Assembly (NCBI RefSeq): GCF_002871005.1
Contig: NZ_PHSN01000012.1
Span: forward strand, 186,001 to 250,000
Length of the DNA stretch: 64,000 nt
Direction of reading: 5' to 3'
DNA from: Acidimangrovimonas sediminis
Lineage (GTDB): Bacteria; Pseudomonadota; Alphaproteobacteria; Rhodobacterales; Rhodobacteraceae
Notes under the pieces: model-generated
The model's input: only the letters and a program-made list of their open reading frames with translations
The model's database searches: none
What the model was told of the DNA's origin: nothing
Position numbers and translations under genes: made by a program
Part shown: positions 25,969-34,622 of the stretch, piece after piece
How the letters are laid out: every line of letters begins with the position of its first letter
Position numbering within the stretch: the stretch's first letter is position 1

Positions 25969-26790
25969 TCAGGCCGGCTCCGCGACCTCGGCGGGGGCTT
26001 CGTCGGGAACCTTGGCGCCGGTCATGTAGGCCACCGCGTCCGACATGGAATGCTGCCGCGGGTCGATCACGCAGAGCCGCCGCCCGAGGCGGTGCACATG
26101 GACGCGGTCGGCGACCTCGAACACGTGGGGCATGTTGTGCGAGATCAGGATGATCGGGATGCCGCGGTCGCGCACCTCCTGGATCAGTTCCAGCACCTTG
26201 CGGCTTTCCTTGACCCCCAGCGCGGCGGTCGGTTCGTCCATGATCACCACCTTCGACCCGAAGGCCGCCGCGCGGGCCACGGCGACGCCCTGCCGCTGGC
26301 CGCCAGAGAGCGTTTCGACCGGCTGGTTGATGTTCTGGATCGTCATGATCCCCAGCTCGGTCAGCTTCTCGCGCGCGATCTGCGCCATCCGCGCGTGGTC
26401 GAGCTTGCGCAGCCAGGTGCCCGCGAAGCCGGGTTTGCGCAGCTCCCGCCCCATGAACATGTTGTCCGCGATCGACAGCGCGGGCGACATCGCCAGCGTC
26501 TGGTAGACCGTCTCGATCCCGTGCTTGCGCGCATCGAGGGGCGAGGAGAACTGCACCTTCCGGCCATCGAGGTGGATCTCGCCCTCGTCGGGGCTGACGG
26601 CCCCCGACAGCGCCTTGATCAGCGTCGACTTGCCCGCGCCGTTGTCGCCGATCACCGCGAGGATCTCGCCGGGGTAGAGCTCGAAGTCGCAGTGGTCGAT
26701 GGCGGTGACGCGCCCGAAGCGTTTCACCAGGTTGCGGGCCCAGAGGATGGGCGCGTCGCGGTTGGGGTCGGGTTTCTGTTGGGTGCTCAT
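25969..26790 (-). CDS. frcA: Fructose-type ABC importer ATP-binding protein
   Basis: This 273-residue single-domain ATPase has Walker A GDNGAGKST near residue 43, signature LSGGQRQG, Walker B VVIMDEPTAALG and the switch His in LISHNMPHV. Most pentose/ribose-type importers use a double ATPase of about 500 residues; a single-domain protein is the FrcA form. Its ATG overlaps the permease stop by four bases. The much longer open frame in phase upstream is the antisense shadow of the permease. It powers the FrcC channel. Confidence 0.92.
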   Translation of the reverse strand: MSTQQKPDPNRDAPILWARNLVKRFGRVTAIDHCDFELYPGEILAVIGDNGAGKSTLIKALSGAVSPDEGEIHLDGRKVQFSSPLDARKHGIETVYQTLAMSPALSIADNMFMGRELRKPGFAGTWLRKLDHARMAQIAREKLTELGIMTIQNINQPVETLSGGQRQGVAVARAAAFGSKVVIMDEPTAALGVKESRKVLELIQEVRDRGIPIILISHNMPHVFEVADRVHVHRLGRRLCVIDPRQHSMSDAVAYMTGAKVPDEAPAEVAEPA

Positions 26791-27857
26791 GCTGCCACCT
26801 TCCGGATCCATTGGTCGACCGCCACGGCAAGGATGATCAGCATGCCGATCAGCAGGTAGGTCCATTGCGGGTCGGTCCCGTACATGTTCAGCCCCAGGGT
26901 GAAGACGCCGACGATCAGCGCGCCGAACATCATCCCCAGGATAGAACCGCGCCCGCCGAAGAGCGAGATCCCCCCGATCACCGTCGCGGTGATCGAGTTG
27001 ATGTTCTCGAACTGGCCCGAGTTGGGCGAGATCGCCCCTATCCGGCCGATCAGCACCCATCCGCCGATCGCGCAGATCAGCCCGGACAGGGTGTAGACCG
27101 AAACCAGCACGCGCTTGACCTTGACGCCGGCCAGCTCTGCCGCCGCCGGGTCGTCGCCCACGGCATAGACGTGGCGACCCCAGGCGGTGTGGCGCAGCAC
27201 GTAGGCGAGCACCAGCACCAGCACCACCATCATGATCGCGCCGTAGCTGAGCACGGCGCCGCCGATCTGCATGGTCCCGCCGAAGACCTGAAGCGTCGGG
27301 GCCGAGGTCGTGATCTGGTCCGATCCGATCGTTTCGTTCCCGGAATAGAGGTAGTTCGCGGCCAGCACGATCTGCCACATCCCCAGCGTCACGATGAAGG
27401 GCGGCAGCTTGACCCGCGCCACGAGGTTGCCGTTGATGAAGCCGATCAGCGCGCCGAACCCCAGGCCCGCCAGCACCGAAAGCGGCGCCGGAATGCCGTA
27501 GGTGAAGGTGAACTGGCCCATGATCACGGTCGAGATCACCATGATCGCGCCGACCGAAAGCTCGATCCCCGCGGTGAGGATGACCAGCGACTGGGCCGCG
27601 CCCACGATGCCGGTGACGGCGACCTGCTTGAGGATCAGCGTCAGCGCGAAGGCCGAGAAGAAATTGGCGCCGACAAGCAGGCCGAAGCCCGCGACCGATA
27701 CCAGAAGCACGAACAGCGGCACCAGCGACGGGGTCGTGTGCAAGAGGTGCTGCACGCGCTGGATCGGGCTGCGCCGTTCCTCGAATTCGGCCTGCGAGGA
27801 CGGCGCGCCGGTCAGGTCGCGCTCGTATTCCTCGGCGGTGGTGTGCCGCGTGGTCAT
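26787..27857 (-). CDS. frcC: Fructose-type ABC importer permease
   Basis: This 356-residue permease belongs to the RbsC/BPD_transp_2 family with about nine or ten membrane helices. A cytoplasmic N-terminal extension (YERDLTGAPSSQAEFEERRSPI) precedes the first helix, as in FrcC. It has the family core LTAGIELSVGAIM, NGNLVARVKLPPFIVTLGM and SLFGGRGSILGMMFGALIVG. It lies between the binding protein and the ATPase, and a pair of hairpins separates it from the binding-protein gene. Confidence 0.92.
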   Translation of the reverse strand: MTTRHTTAEEYERDLTGAPSSQAEFEERRSPIQRVQHLLHTTPSLVPLFVLLVSVAGFGLLVGANFFSAFALTLILKQVAVTGIVGAAQSLVILTAGIELSVGAIMVISTVIMGQFTFTYGIPAPLSVLAGLGFGALIGFINGNLVARVKLPPFIVTLGMWQIVLAANYLYSGNETIGSDQITTSAPTLQVFGGTMQIGGAVLSYGAIMMVVLVLVLAYVLRHTAWGRHVYAVGDDPAAAELAGVKVKRVLVSVYTLSGLICAIGGWVLIGRIGAISPNSGQFENINSITATVIGGISLFGGRGSILGMMFGALIVGVFTLGLNMYGTDPQWTYLLIGMLIILAVAVDQWIRKVAA

Positions 27858-27890
27858 GGTCTCTCCTTCCTGGCCGGACCGCGATGGAAT

Positions 27891-27944
27891 GGGCGGGGCA
27901 GGGGCCCCGCCCGGTCGTCATGTGCGGCGCCCGCCGGGCGCCGC
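27891..27944 (-). terminator. Two tandem hairpins between frcB and frcC
   Basis: GGGCGGGGC/GCCCCGCCC (27891-27899 and 27904-27912) and GCGGCGCCC/GGGCGCCGC (27924-27932 and 27936-27944) are two perfect 9-bp stems in a 95-bp spacer. Without a T-run they look like transcript-stabilising or attenuating structures after the binding-protein gene. Confidence 0.6.
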
Positions 27945-27952
27945 CGCGGAAC

Positions 27953-28984
27953 CTAGCCCCAGCACATCGCCTCGCCCTTCTTGACGGGGATCGAGTCGAC
28001 GCCCTTCTGCGGATCCGCGGTGACCAGGTTCACCCCGGTGTCGAAGAAGTCCTTCCCCTCGGTGGCCTTGGGCTTCTCGCCGGTCTTGGCGTATTCGACG
28101 ATCGCCTTGATCCCGAGCGCGGCCATGCGCAGCGGATATTGCTGCGCGGTCGCGCTGATCACGCCCTTGCCCACGTTCTTCACCCCCTGGCAGGAGCCGT
28201 CGATCGCGACGATGGTCACGCCCTTGGTCTTGCCGAAGGATTTCAGCGTCTGGTAGGCACCGGCCGCCGCCGGTTCGTTGATCGCGTAGACGAGGTTGAT
28301 GTTGGGATTCTTGGCCAGCAGGTTCTCCATCGCCTTCTGGCCGCCCTGGATCGAGCCGCCGGTGACGTCGTGCCCGACGATGCGCGGGTCGTCCTCATCC
28401 CCCCATTTGTCGGGGTTCTTGATGTCGATGCCGAAGCCCTTCATGAAGCCCTGGTCGCGCTTGACCCCCACGGTCGGCTGCGACACGGCAAGGTCGAGGA
28501 AGGCGATCTTGGCATCCTTGGCCTTGTCGCCCAGCTTGGCCTTCGCCCATTGGCCGTCAAGCTCTCCCGCGTGGAAATTGTCGGTCGCAAAGGTCATGTC
28601 GGCGGCGCTTGCGGGGTCTAGCTGGGTGTCCAGCGCGATCACCAGAAGGCCTGCCTTGCGCGCCTTCTCGACCGTCGGCACGATCGCCTTGGTCGACGAG
28701 GCGGTGATCAGGATGCCCTTGGCGCCATCGGCCATGCAGGCCTCGATCGCCGACACCTGGCTTTCGTTGTCGCCGTCGTACTTGCCCGCATAGGTCTTGA
28801 GCGAGACGCCCAGCTTCTTGGCCTCGGCCTTGGCGCCTTCCTTCATCTTCACGAAGTAGGGGTTGGAATCGGTCTTGGTGATCAGGCAGGCCTTCACGCC
28901 CTCTGCCATGGCCGGCCCCGACGCCGCCATCGCCAGCAGTCCCACCGCCACGAACCCGGCGCCGCCGGTCTTGAATTTCCTCAT
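27953..28984 (-). CDS. frcB: Fructose-type ABC importer periplasmic binding protein
   Basis: This 343-residue periplasmic sugar-binding protein (Peripla_BP_4) has a Sec signal peptide, [20 protein letters not shown], cut near residue 27 after AMA. The mature start [22 protein letters not shown] closely follows my recollection of S. meliloti FrcB, as do [25 protein letters not shown] and [23 protein letters not shown]. FrcB binds fructose and also takes ribose and mannose; that is family knowledge. It heads the frcBCAK operon and is divergent from a ROK regulator. Confidence 0.92.
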   Translation of the reverse strand: MRKFKTGGAGFVAVGLLAMAASGPAMAEGVKACLITKTDSNPYFVKMKEGAKAEAKKLGVSLKTYAGKYDGDNESQVSAIEACMADGAKGILITASSTKAIVPTVEKARKAGLLVIALDTQLDPASAADMTFATDNFHAGELDGQWAKAKLGDKAKDAKIAFLDLAVSQPTVGVKRDQGFMKGFGIDIKNPDKWGDEDDPRIVGHDVTGGSIQGGQKAMENLLAKNPNINLVYAINEPAAAGAYQTLKSFGKTKGVTIVAIDGSCQGVKNVGKGVISATAQQYPLRMAALGIKAIVEYAKTGEKPKATEGKDFFDTGVNLVTADPQKGVDSIPVKKGEAMCWG

Positions 28985-29299
28985 GTTCTCCTCCCGTTAA
29001 CACTCGTCCCGGAGCGCGCGGCGGATAAGTCCCTGCAAAGTGGTTTCAGGTCCGCCGCATCTTCTTTCGCCCGCCGGAACCGGCTGACACGCTGCGGAGA
29101 CCTCTCCTCAGATCCCGCACAGCATGGTTGATTCAGTAGATCCGCAACTCGCAGCCTGTCAATATAAACTCGCAAATGAATTATTAAGTTGACGTGCGCA
29201 GGTGCCGTCCGACACGTTTCGGCTTGTTCGGCCGCGCCGGCGCGGCCTAGGATGCGCCCAGGATACCCCCGGGGCAGAAAAGGCATCGGACCCGACAGG
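28985..29299. promoter_or_regulatory. Divergent control region of frcBCAK and ROK gene, with phased direct repeats
   Basis: This 315-bp gene-free region contains one of the few AT-rich patches in the window (about 29120-29190), where the promoters must lie. Within it AACTCGCA occurs at 29146-29153 and 29167-29174, a start-to-start distance of 21 bp or two helical turns. This is a candidate binding site for the ROK regulator. Confidence 0.5.
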
Positions 29300-30505
29300 A
29301 TGAACGTCGACGACAAGGAGAAACTTCTGTTGGCGACCCCGCTCAAGGGGTCGAACCAGATCGCGGTGCGCAGCTACAACGAACGGCTGGTGCTGCATCT
29401 CCTGCGTCAGTACGGCACGATGACCAAGGCCGAGGCGACGCGCGCGACGGGGCTGTCGGCCAATGCCGTCTCGGTCATCTTCAACGCGCTGGAGGCCGAC
29501 AACCTGCTACTGCGCGACGCGCCGCGGCGGGGTCGGGTGGGCCAGCCCTCGGTGCCGATGCGGCTCAACCCCGATGCCAACCGCTACCTCGGGCTGAAGA
29601 TCGGGCGGCGCAGCTTCGACCTGGTCGCGGTCGATTTCTGCGGCGGGGTGCTGGCCCGGCGCATCCAGCGCCACGACTACCCCACACCCGCCCGCGCGAT
29701 CGACTTTCTCAACGCGAATCTGCGGCCCCTGCTGCGCTCGGCCAAGCTGCGCCGGGACGAGGTTTCGGGCTTCGGCGTCGCGATGCCCTCGGAGCTCTGG
29801 CACTGGACCGAAGATTTCGGTGCTCCGCGCGAGGAGATGGACGCCTGGCGCGAGTTCGACCCGGTGACGGGCTTCGCCGATCTCGTGCCGGGGCCGATCT
29901 CGGTCGAGAACGACGGCGCCGCGGCCTGTCGGGCCGAGCTGGTATTCGGTCCGCCGACGCACAAGGAAGACGTGATCTACTTCTTCCTCGGCGCCTTCAT
30001 CGGGGGCGGGATCGTGCTGAACGGCAGCGTCTTCACCGGACGGCGGGGCACGGCGGGGGGCTTCGGGCCGCTGCGGATCCCGGACGAGCCGGGCGGCGAC
30101 CGCCTGATCGACCATGCCTCGCTCGTGGTGCTCGAGCATCTTCTTGCGGATGCGGGGGCCGACCCCGAGACGCTCTATTCCGACGAAAGCGGCTGGCGGT
30201 CGCATCCGCAGCTGATCACCGCCTGGATGACCCGCGCGGCGCGGAGCCTCGCGCATGCCATCGTCTCGACCCAGGCGGTGATCGAGTTCGAGGCCGTGGT
30301 GATCGACGGGGCCATCCCGGCCGACATGCGTGCGCGCCTGATCGAGGAGGTCCGCGCGCATCTCTACCGGCTCGACCTGCGCGGGATCCAGCCGCCCGAG
30401 ATTTCCGCCGGCCGTTTCGGCAGCATCGCCCGCGCGCTCGGCGCCGCCGCGTTCCACATCTCGGTGGATTACATGGTCGACCAGAACACCGTCCTGCGGA
30501 AATAG
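29300..30505 (+). CDS. ROK-family transcriptional regulator (FrcR-like)
   Basis: This 401-residue NagC/Mlc-type ROK protein has an N-terminal winged helix at about residues 22-75 (RSYNERLVLHLLRQYGTMTKAEATRATGLSANAVSVIFNALE) and a ROK sugar-kinase-like domain with PISVENDGAAACRAEL and FFLGAFIGGGIVLNGSVFTGRRGTAGGFG. The zinc-binding CxCGxxGC motif of classical ROK repressors is not present. I start at 29300; the longer frame upstream reads into the AT-rich promoter. The ribosome site is weak (ACAGG at the start codon). It is divergent from frcB and should repress frcBCAK until sugar binds (inference). Confidence 0.88.
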   Translation: MNVDDKEKLLLATPLKGSNQIAVRSYNERLVLHLLRQYGTMTKAEATRATGLSANAVSVIFNALEADNLLLRDAPRRGRVGQPSVPMRLNPDANRYLGLKIGRRSFDLVAVDFCGGVLARRIQRHDYPTPARAIDFLNANLRPLLRSAKLRRDEVSGFGVAMPSELWHWTEDFGAPREEMDAWREFDPVTGFADLVPGPISVENDGAAACRAELVFGPPTHKEDVIYFFLGAFIGGGIVLNGSVFTGRRGTAGGFGPLRIPDEPGGDRLIDHASLVVLEHLLADAGADPETLYSDESGWRSHPQLITAWMTRAARSLAHAIVSTQAVIEFEAVVIDGAIPADMRARLIEEVRAHLYRLDLRGIQPPEISAGRFGSIARALGAAAFHISVDYMVDQNTVLRK

Positions 30506-30522
30506 CGCGCGGCGGGCGGGGG

Positions 30523-31443
30523 CTAGTCGGTCAGAAGCCCCTCCGGCACCTCGTAGCCCCAGCTGGCGTACATCCGGCAGATCACCTCCATCATGGCCCT
30601 GATCGGCCGCGAGACATCGCCTTCGCGAAAGCTCATGAAGATCGGCGAGGTCGGGCGTTCCTCGATCGGGCGGAACCGCAGGTCCTCGGCCCAGGAGCGT
30701 TTCACCGAAGCGGGCACGATCGCCACGCCTTCCTCTGCCGCCACCAGCCCCAGCGCGATGTGCAGCTCGCGCACCTCCTGCACGATGGCAGGGGCGAGGC
30801 CGTAGTCGTGAAAGGCCGCCAGCACCTGGTCGGCATAGGATGGCCGCGGATGGCTGGGGTAGAGGATCTGCGGTTCCTGCACGATCCGCGCAAGCGGCAG
30901 CGGCGCGTCGCCACCGGCAAGGGGATGGGTCGCGGGCATCGCCACGACCATCTCCTCGTTGCGCAGAAGGACGCGGCGGACCGCGGGATCCTCGAACCGC
31001 TGCGTGCCGAACCCCGCGTCGATCCTCCCCTCCTTGAGCGCGGCGATCTGTTCGAGGCTGCTCATCTCAACCAGATTGATCTCGAAGTCGCGCGCCACCT
31101 TGCGGAACTCGCGGATCAGGGCGGGAAACCGGCCGTACATGGTCGAGGCGACGAAGCCGAAGATCACGCTCAGTTTCTCCGTCGCCCGTGAACGCTCGAT
31201 CATCTGACGCGTGGCCTCGGCATGGGCGAGGATCTGCTCGGCCTGCTTGAGGAACAGCCGGCCCGGCGCCGTCAGCCGCAGGGGGCGCACCGACCGGTCG
31301 ATCAGCGCGCAGCCCATCTCGGCCTCGAGCAGCTGGATCTGCCGGCTGAGCGGGGGCTGTGCCATGTGCAGCCGCTCCGCCGCGCGCGAGAAATTGCGGT
31401 CGTGCGCGACGGCCACGAAGTACCGTAGCTGACGCATCTCCAT
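30523..31443 (-). CDS. benM: BenM/CatM-type LysR regulator of the ben operon
   Basis: This 306-residue LysR protein starts MEMRQLRYFVAVAHDRNFSRAAERLHMAQPPLSRQIQLLE, the CatM/BenM/CatR subgroup pattern. GGGAGGG lies seven bases before the ATG. The effector domain includes VVAMPATHPLAGG. It is divergent from benABCD across 258 bp and its own start region carries a perfect ATAC-N7-GTAT site. It probably activates benABCD with benzoate or cis,cis-muconate as ligand, as in Acinetobacter; the ligand here is inferred. Confidence 0.85.
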   Translation of the reverse strand: MEMRQLRYFVAVAHDRNFSRAAERLHMAQPPLSRQIQLLEAEMGCALIDRSVRPLRLTAPGRLFLKQAEQILAHAEATRQMIERSRATEKLSVIFGFVASTMYGRFPALIREFRKVARDFEINLVEMSSLEQIAALKEGRIDAGFGTQRFEDPAVRRVLLRNEEMVVAMPATHPLAGGDAPLPLARIVQEPQILYPSHPRPSYADQVLAAFHDYGLAPAIVQEVRELHIALGLVAAEEGVAIVPASVKRSWAEDLRFRPIEERPTSPIFMSFREGDVSRPIRAMMEVICRMYASWGYEVPEGLLTD

Positions 31444-31446
31444 ACT

Positions 31447-31461
31447 ATACCCTCCCGGTAT
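31447..31461. promoter_or_regulatory. BenM/CatM consensus box ATAC-N7-GTAT
   Basis: ATAC (31447-31450), seven bases, GTAT (31458-31461) matches the BenM/CatM consensus exactly. It covers the ribosome-binding site of the regulator gene, so binding there would also repress the regulator. Confidence 0.65.
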
Positions 31462-31559
31462 GGATGCAGATTCCGATAGTCTTGGCAATTTACGGCCCTG
31501 ACCGGCAGCATATCCAGCGCTGAGTGATGCGCGCGGCGGGAGGAGCCGCCTTCAGGGAG

Positions 31560-31607
31560 GTATCGCCCGATACTTTTGAGGTCTCATGAGCCGGCATTCC
31601 GGCTCAT
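31560..31607. promoter_or_regulatory. Second BenM-like half-site cluster and hairpin before benA
   Basis: GTATCG-CC-CGATAC (31560-31573) is a 6-bp inverted repeat. Its ATAC with GTCT seven bases later (31570-31584) is a degenerate ATAC-N7-GTAT box like the weaker sites at Acinetobacter benA. Directly after it, ATGAGCCGG/CCGGCTCAT (31586-31594, 31599-31607) makes a perfect 9-bp stem with a four-base loop, 94 bp before the benA ATG. Confidence 0.5.
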
Positions 31608-31701
31608 CGCCCCGCGGTCGCGGGCCGACCTTCTGCACCCTGTTGCCGCACGCATCGCCAAGGACCCGGCCGATCCGGCCCGCAATCGAGGAGGAAACGC
31701 A

Positions 31702-33054
31702 ATGACCACAGACCTCAAGGACCGCATCGCCCGCGCGGTCGAACAGGACCCGCAGACCGGGATCCACCGCTGCCGCCGCGACATCTTCACCGACCCCGAG
31801 ATCTTCGAGGCCGAGATGACGCATATCTTCGAAGGCGGCTGGGTCTATCTCGCCCATGAAAGCCAGATCCCCGAGGCGAACGACTATTTCACCACCTGGA
31901 TCGGCCGCCAGCCGGTCGTGATCACCCGCGACCGCGAAGGCGCCCTGCATGCCGTCATCAACGCCTGCGCCCATCGCGGCGCGATGCTGTGCCGGCGCAA
32001 GCACGGCAACAAGTCGAGCTTCACCTGCCAGTTCCACGGCTGGACCTTCTCGAACACCGGCAAGCTTCTGAAGGTGAAGGACGGCAAGACCGGCGGCTAT
32101 CCCGAGGCGTTCAACACCGAAGGGTCGCACAATCTCCGGCGGGTGCCGCGGTTCGAAAGCTATCGCGGCTTTCTCTTCGGCTCGATGAACGCCGACGTGC
32201 CCGCGCTTGAGGACCACCTGGGCGAGACACGGGTGATCATCGACCAGATCGTCGATCAGGCGCCCGAGGGGCTCGAGGTGCTGCGCGGCAATTCCAGCTA
32301 CACGTTCGACGGCAACTGGAAGCTGCAGATGGAGAACGGGGCTGACGGCTATCACGTCAGCTCCGTCCATTGGAACTATTCGGCCACGATGGGCCACCGC
32401 AACTACGAGGCCGAGGGCACCCGCGCGGTTGACGCGAACGGCTGGTCGAAATCCGTGGGCGGCGTCTACGGGTTCGCGCGCGGGCACATCCTGCTTTGGA
32501 CCCGAACCCTGAACCCCGAGGTGCGCCCGGTCTGGAACCACCGCGAGGAGCTGGAGGCGCGCGTCGGCAAGGAACGCGCGGGCTTCATCACCGGCCAGAC
32601 CCGCAATCTGGGGCTTTATCCGAACGTCTACCTGATGGACCAGTTCTCCACCCAGATCCGGGTGGTGCGCCCGATCAGCGTGGATAAGACCGAGATCACG
32701 ATCTACTGCTTCGCCCCCAAGGGCGAACCCGCGGCCGAACGCGCCCTGCGCCTGCGGCAATATGAGGATTTCTTCAACGTCTCGGGCATGGGTACGCCCG
32801 ACGACCTTGAGGAATTCCGCGCCTGCCAGACCGCCTATGCGGCGGCCGACGGCGTGTGGAACGACCTCAGCCGCGGCGCCACGCGCTGGATCGAGGGCGC
32901 GGACGAGAACGCCAGGGCCATGGGGCTTGCGCCGATCATCTCGGGCGAGCGGTCCGAGGACGAAGGGCTTTTCGTGCGGCAGCACGAATACTGGGCCAAG
33001 GCGTTGGGGGAGGCCCTCGCGCCGGTTTCCGCGAAAGAGGAGGAACCGGCATGA
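31702..33054 (+). CDS. benA: Benzoate 1,2-dioxygenase large (alpha) subunit
   Basis: This 450-residue terminal oxygenase subunit adds O2 across C1-C2 of benzoate to give the cis-diol. The Rieske [2Fe-2S] ligands are Cys89, His91, Cys109 and His112 (CAHRG...CQFHGW). The mononuclear iron site is DGYHVSSVHW with His218 and His223 and bridging Asp215. GAGGAGG precedes the ATG at 31702; the frame extends upstream into the hairpin region without support. It overlaps benB by four bases. XylX (toluate) and halobenzoate oxygenases are close relatives, so substituted benzoates are possible substrates. Confidence 0.92.
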   Translation: MTTDLKDRIARAVEQDPQTGIHRCRRDIFTDPEIFEAEMTHIFEGGWVYLAHESQIPEANDYFTTWIGRQPVVITRDREGALHAVINACAHRGAMLCRRKHGNKSSFTCQFHGWTFSNTGKLLKVKDGKTGGYPEAFNTEGSHNLRRVPRFESYRGFLFGSMNADVPALEDHLGETRVIIDQIVDQAPEGLEVLRGNSSYTFDGNWKLQMENGADGYHVSSVHWNYSATMGHRNYEAEGTRAVDANGWSKSVGGVYGFARGHILLWTRTLNPEVRPVWNHREELEARVGKERAGFITGQTRNLGLYPNVYLMDQFSTQIRVVRPISVDKTEITIYCFAPKGEPAAERALRLRQYEDFFNVSGMGTPDDLEEFRACQTAYAAADGVWNDLSRGATRWIEGADENARAMGLAPIISGERSEDEGLFVRQHEYWAKALGEALAPVSAKEEEPA

Positions 33055-33551
33055 ACGCGCCCTTCCGCCCCGACCAGGACCAGATCGCCGCGTTCCTCTA
33101 TGCCGAGGCGCGCCTGCTGGACGACCGCGAGTGGGACGCGTGGCTGGAGTGCTATGCCCCCGAGGCGACCTTCTGGATGCCCGCCTGGGACGACGACGAT
33201 GGCCTGACGGAGGATCCGCAGGCGCAGGTGTCGCTGATCTACTACCCCAACCGCGACGGGCTGGAAGACCGCGTTTTCCGGATCAAGACGGAACGTTCCG
33301 GCGCCACCATGCCCGAGCCCCGCACCTGCCACATGATCTCCAACATCGAGATTCTGGCGCGGCGCGACGATGCCGTCGACCTGCGGTTCAACTGGCACAC
33401 GCTGAGCCACCGTTACCAGAAGACGACGGGCTTTTTCGGCACGTCGTTCTACACGATCGACCTTTCGGGGCCGGCGCCGAAGATCACGGCCAAGAAGGTG
33501 ATCCTGAAGGATGACTACATCCATCAGGTGATCGACATCTATCACGTCTGA
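33051..33551 (+). CDS. benB: Benzoate 1,2-dioxygenase small (beta) subunit
   Basis: This 166-residue ring-hydroxylating beta subunit (SnoaL-like fold) builds the alpha3beta3 oxygenase with BenA. It has FLYAEARLLDDREWDAWLECYAPEATFWMPAWDDDD and ends VILKDDYIHQVIDIYHV, typical of BenB/XylY. It overlaps benA by four bases (ATGA), with GAGGAGG upstream inside benA. It has no metal ligands and a structural role. Confidence 0.93.
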   Translation: MNAPFRPDQDQIAAFLYAEARLLDDREWDAWLECYAPEATFWMPAWDDDDGLTEDPQAQVSLIYYPNRDGLEDRVFRIKTERSGATMPEPRTCHMISNIEILARRDDAVDLRFNWHTLSHRYQKTTGFFGTSFYTIDLSGPAPKITAKKVILKDDYIHQVIDIYHV

Positions 33552-33563
33552 GGGGGGAAAAAG

Positions 33564-34622
33564 ATGAGCTATCGCATTGCTTTGACCTTCGAGGACGGGG
33601 TGACGAAGGTGATTTCGTGCAACCCGTCCGAAACCGTCATGAACGCGGCCTACCGGCAGAAGGTGAATCTGCCCGTCGATTGTTCCGACGGGGTGTGCGG
33701 CACCTGCAAATGCCGTTGCGAACAGGGGGTCTACGACCTCGGCGACGAGTATCTCGACGAGGCGCTGACGGAGGACGAGGCCGCCGGCGGCCTCGTCCTC
33801 ACCTGCCAGATGGTGCCGGAGGGCGACTGCATCGTCGCGGTTCCGGTGCCGTCTTCGGCCTGCAAGCTGGGCCCGGCGGAGTTCGAGGGCCGGATCACCA
33901 CGCTGCGGCAGGTGTCCGACAGCACGATCCTGCTGGGGCTGACGCTGCCCGATCCCGCCGCGCTCGACTTCCTGCCGGGGCAGTACGTGAACCTCGGGCT
34001 GCCCGGCGGGGTGGTGACGCGATCCTATTCCTTCAGCTCCGCGCCGGGCGCGGCGGAGGCGACCTTCCTGATCCGCAACGTGCCGGGCGGTGCGATGAGC
34101 CGCTACCTGCGCGAGACCGCGAAACCGGGAGAGACGCTGCGCTTCACCGGTCCCTTCGGCTCGTTCTTCCTGCGCGAACGGGCACGGCCGATCGTCATGC
34201 TGGCGGGCGGCACCGGCCTCGCACCCATCCTGTCGATGCTGGAGACGATGGCGGAGGACGGAGCGGCGCAGGACGGGGCCAGGAAGGACGGGACGGACCA
34301 TGTTCCGATCCACCTCCTCTACGGCGTCACTACCGATGCGGACCTTGTCGAGACCGCGCGGATCGAGGCGCTGGCCGACCGGCTGCCGGGGTTCAGCTGG
34401 GCCACCTGCGTGGCGGACGAGGCATCTTCCCACCCGCTGAAGGGGTACGTCACCAACCACCTGGACGACGCGATGCTCCATGGTGGCGCGGTCGACATCT
34501 ACCTGTGCGGCCCGCCCGCCATGGTCGAGGCGGTGCGGAGTTTCCTGCGCGACAAGGGGGTGGATCCCGCGAATTTCCACTACGAGAAATTCACCCCGAG
34601 CGCAGTGGAGGAGGCCGCATGA
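33564..34622 (+). CDS. benC: Benzoate 1,2-dioxygenase electron-transfer component (ferredoxin reductase)
   Basis: This 352-residue NADH:acceptor reductase feeds electrons to the BenAB oxygenase. The N-terminal plant-type [2Fe-2S] domain has Cys40, Cys45, Cys48 and Cys81 (CSDGVCGTCKC...TCQ). The FAD domain has RSYSFSSAPG near residue 153. The NAD domain has MLAGGTGLAPILSMLE and YLCGPPAMVEAVR. It lies 12 bp after benB and overlaps benD by four bases. Confidence 0.94.
   Translation: MSYRIALTFEDGVTKVISCNPSETVMNAAYRQKVNLPVDCSDGVCGTCKCRCEQGVYDLGDEYLDEALTEDEAAGGLVLTCQMVPEGDCIVAVPVPSSACKLGPAEFEGRITTLRQVSDSTILLGLTLPDPAALDFLPGQYVNLGLPGGVVTRSYSFSSAPGAAEATFLIRNVPGGAMSRYLRETAKPGETLRFTGPFGSFFLRERARPIVMLAGGTGLAPILSMLETMAEDGAAQDGARKDGTDHVPIHLLYGVTTDADLVETARIEALADRLPGFSWATCVADEASSHPLKGYVTNHLDDAMLHGGAVDIYLCGPPAMVEAVRSFLRDKGVDPANFHYEKFTPSAVEEAA

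Noticed and set aside
31576-31701. Extended benA start at 31576
   Set aside because: The extra 42 residues come from the operator and hairpin region, while GAGGAGG sits just before the ATG at 31702, which gives the normal BenA N-terminus.
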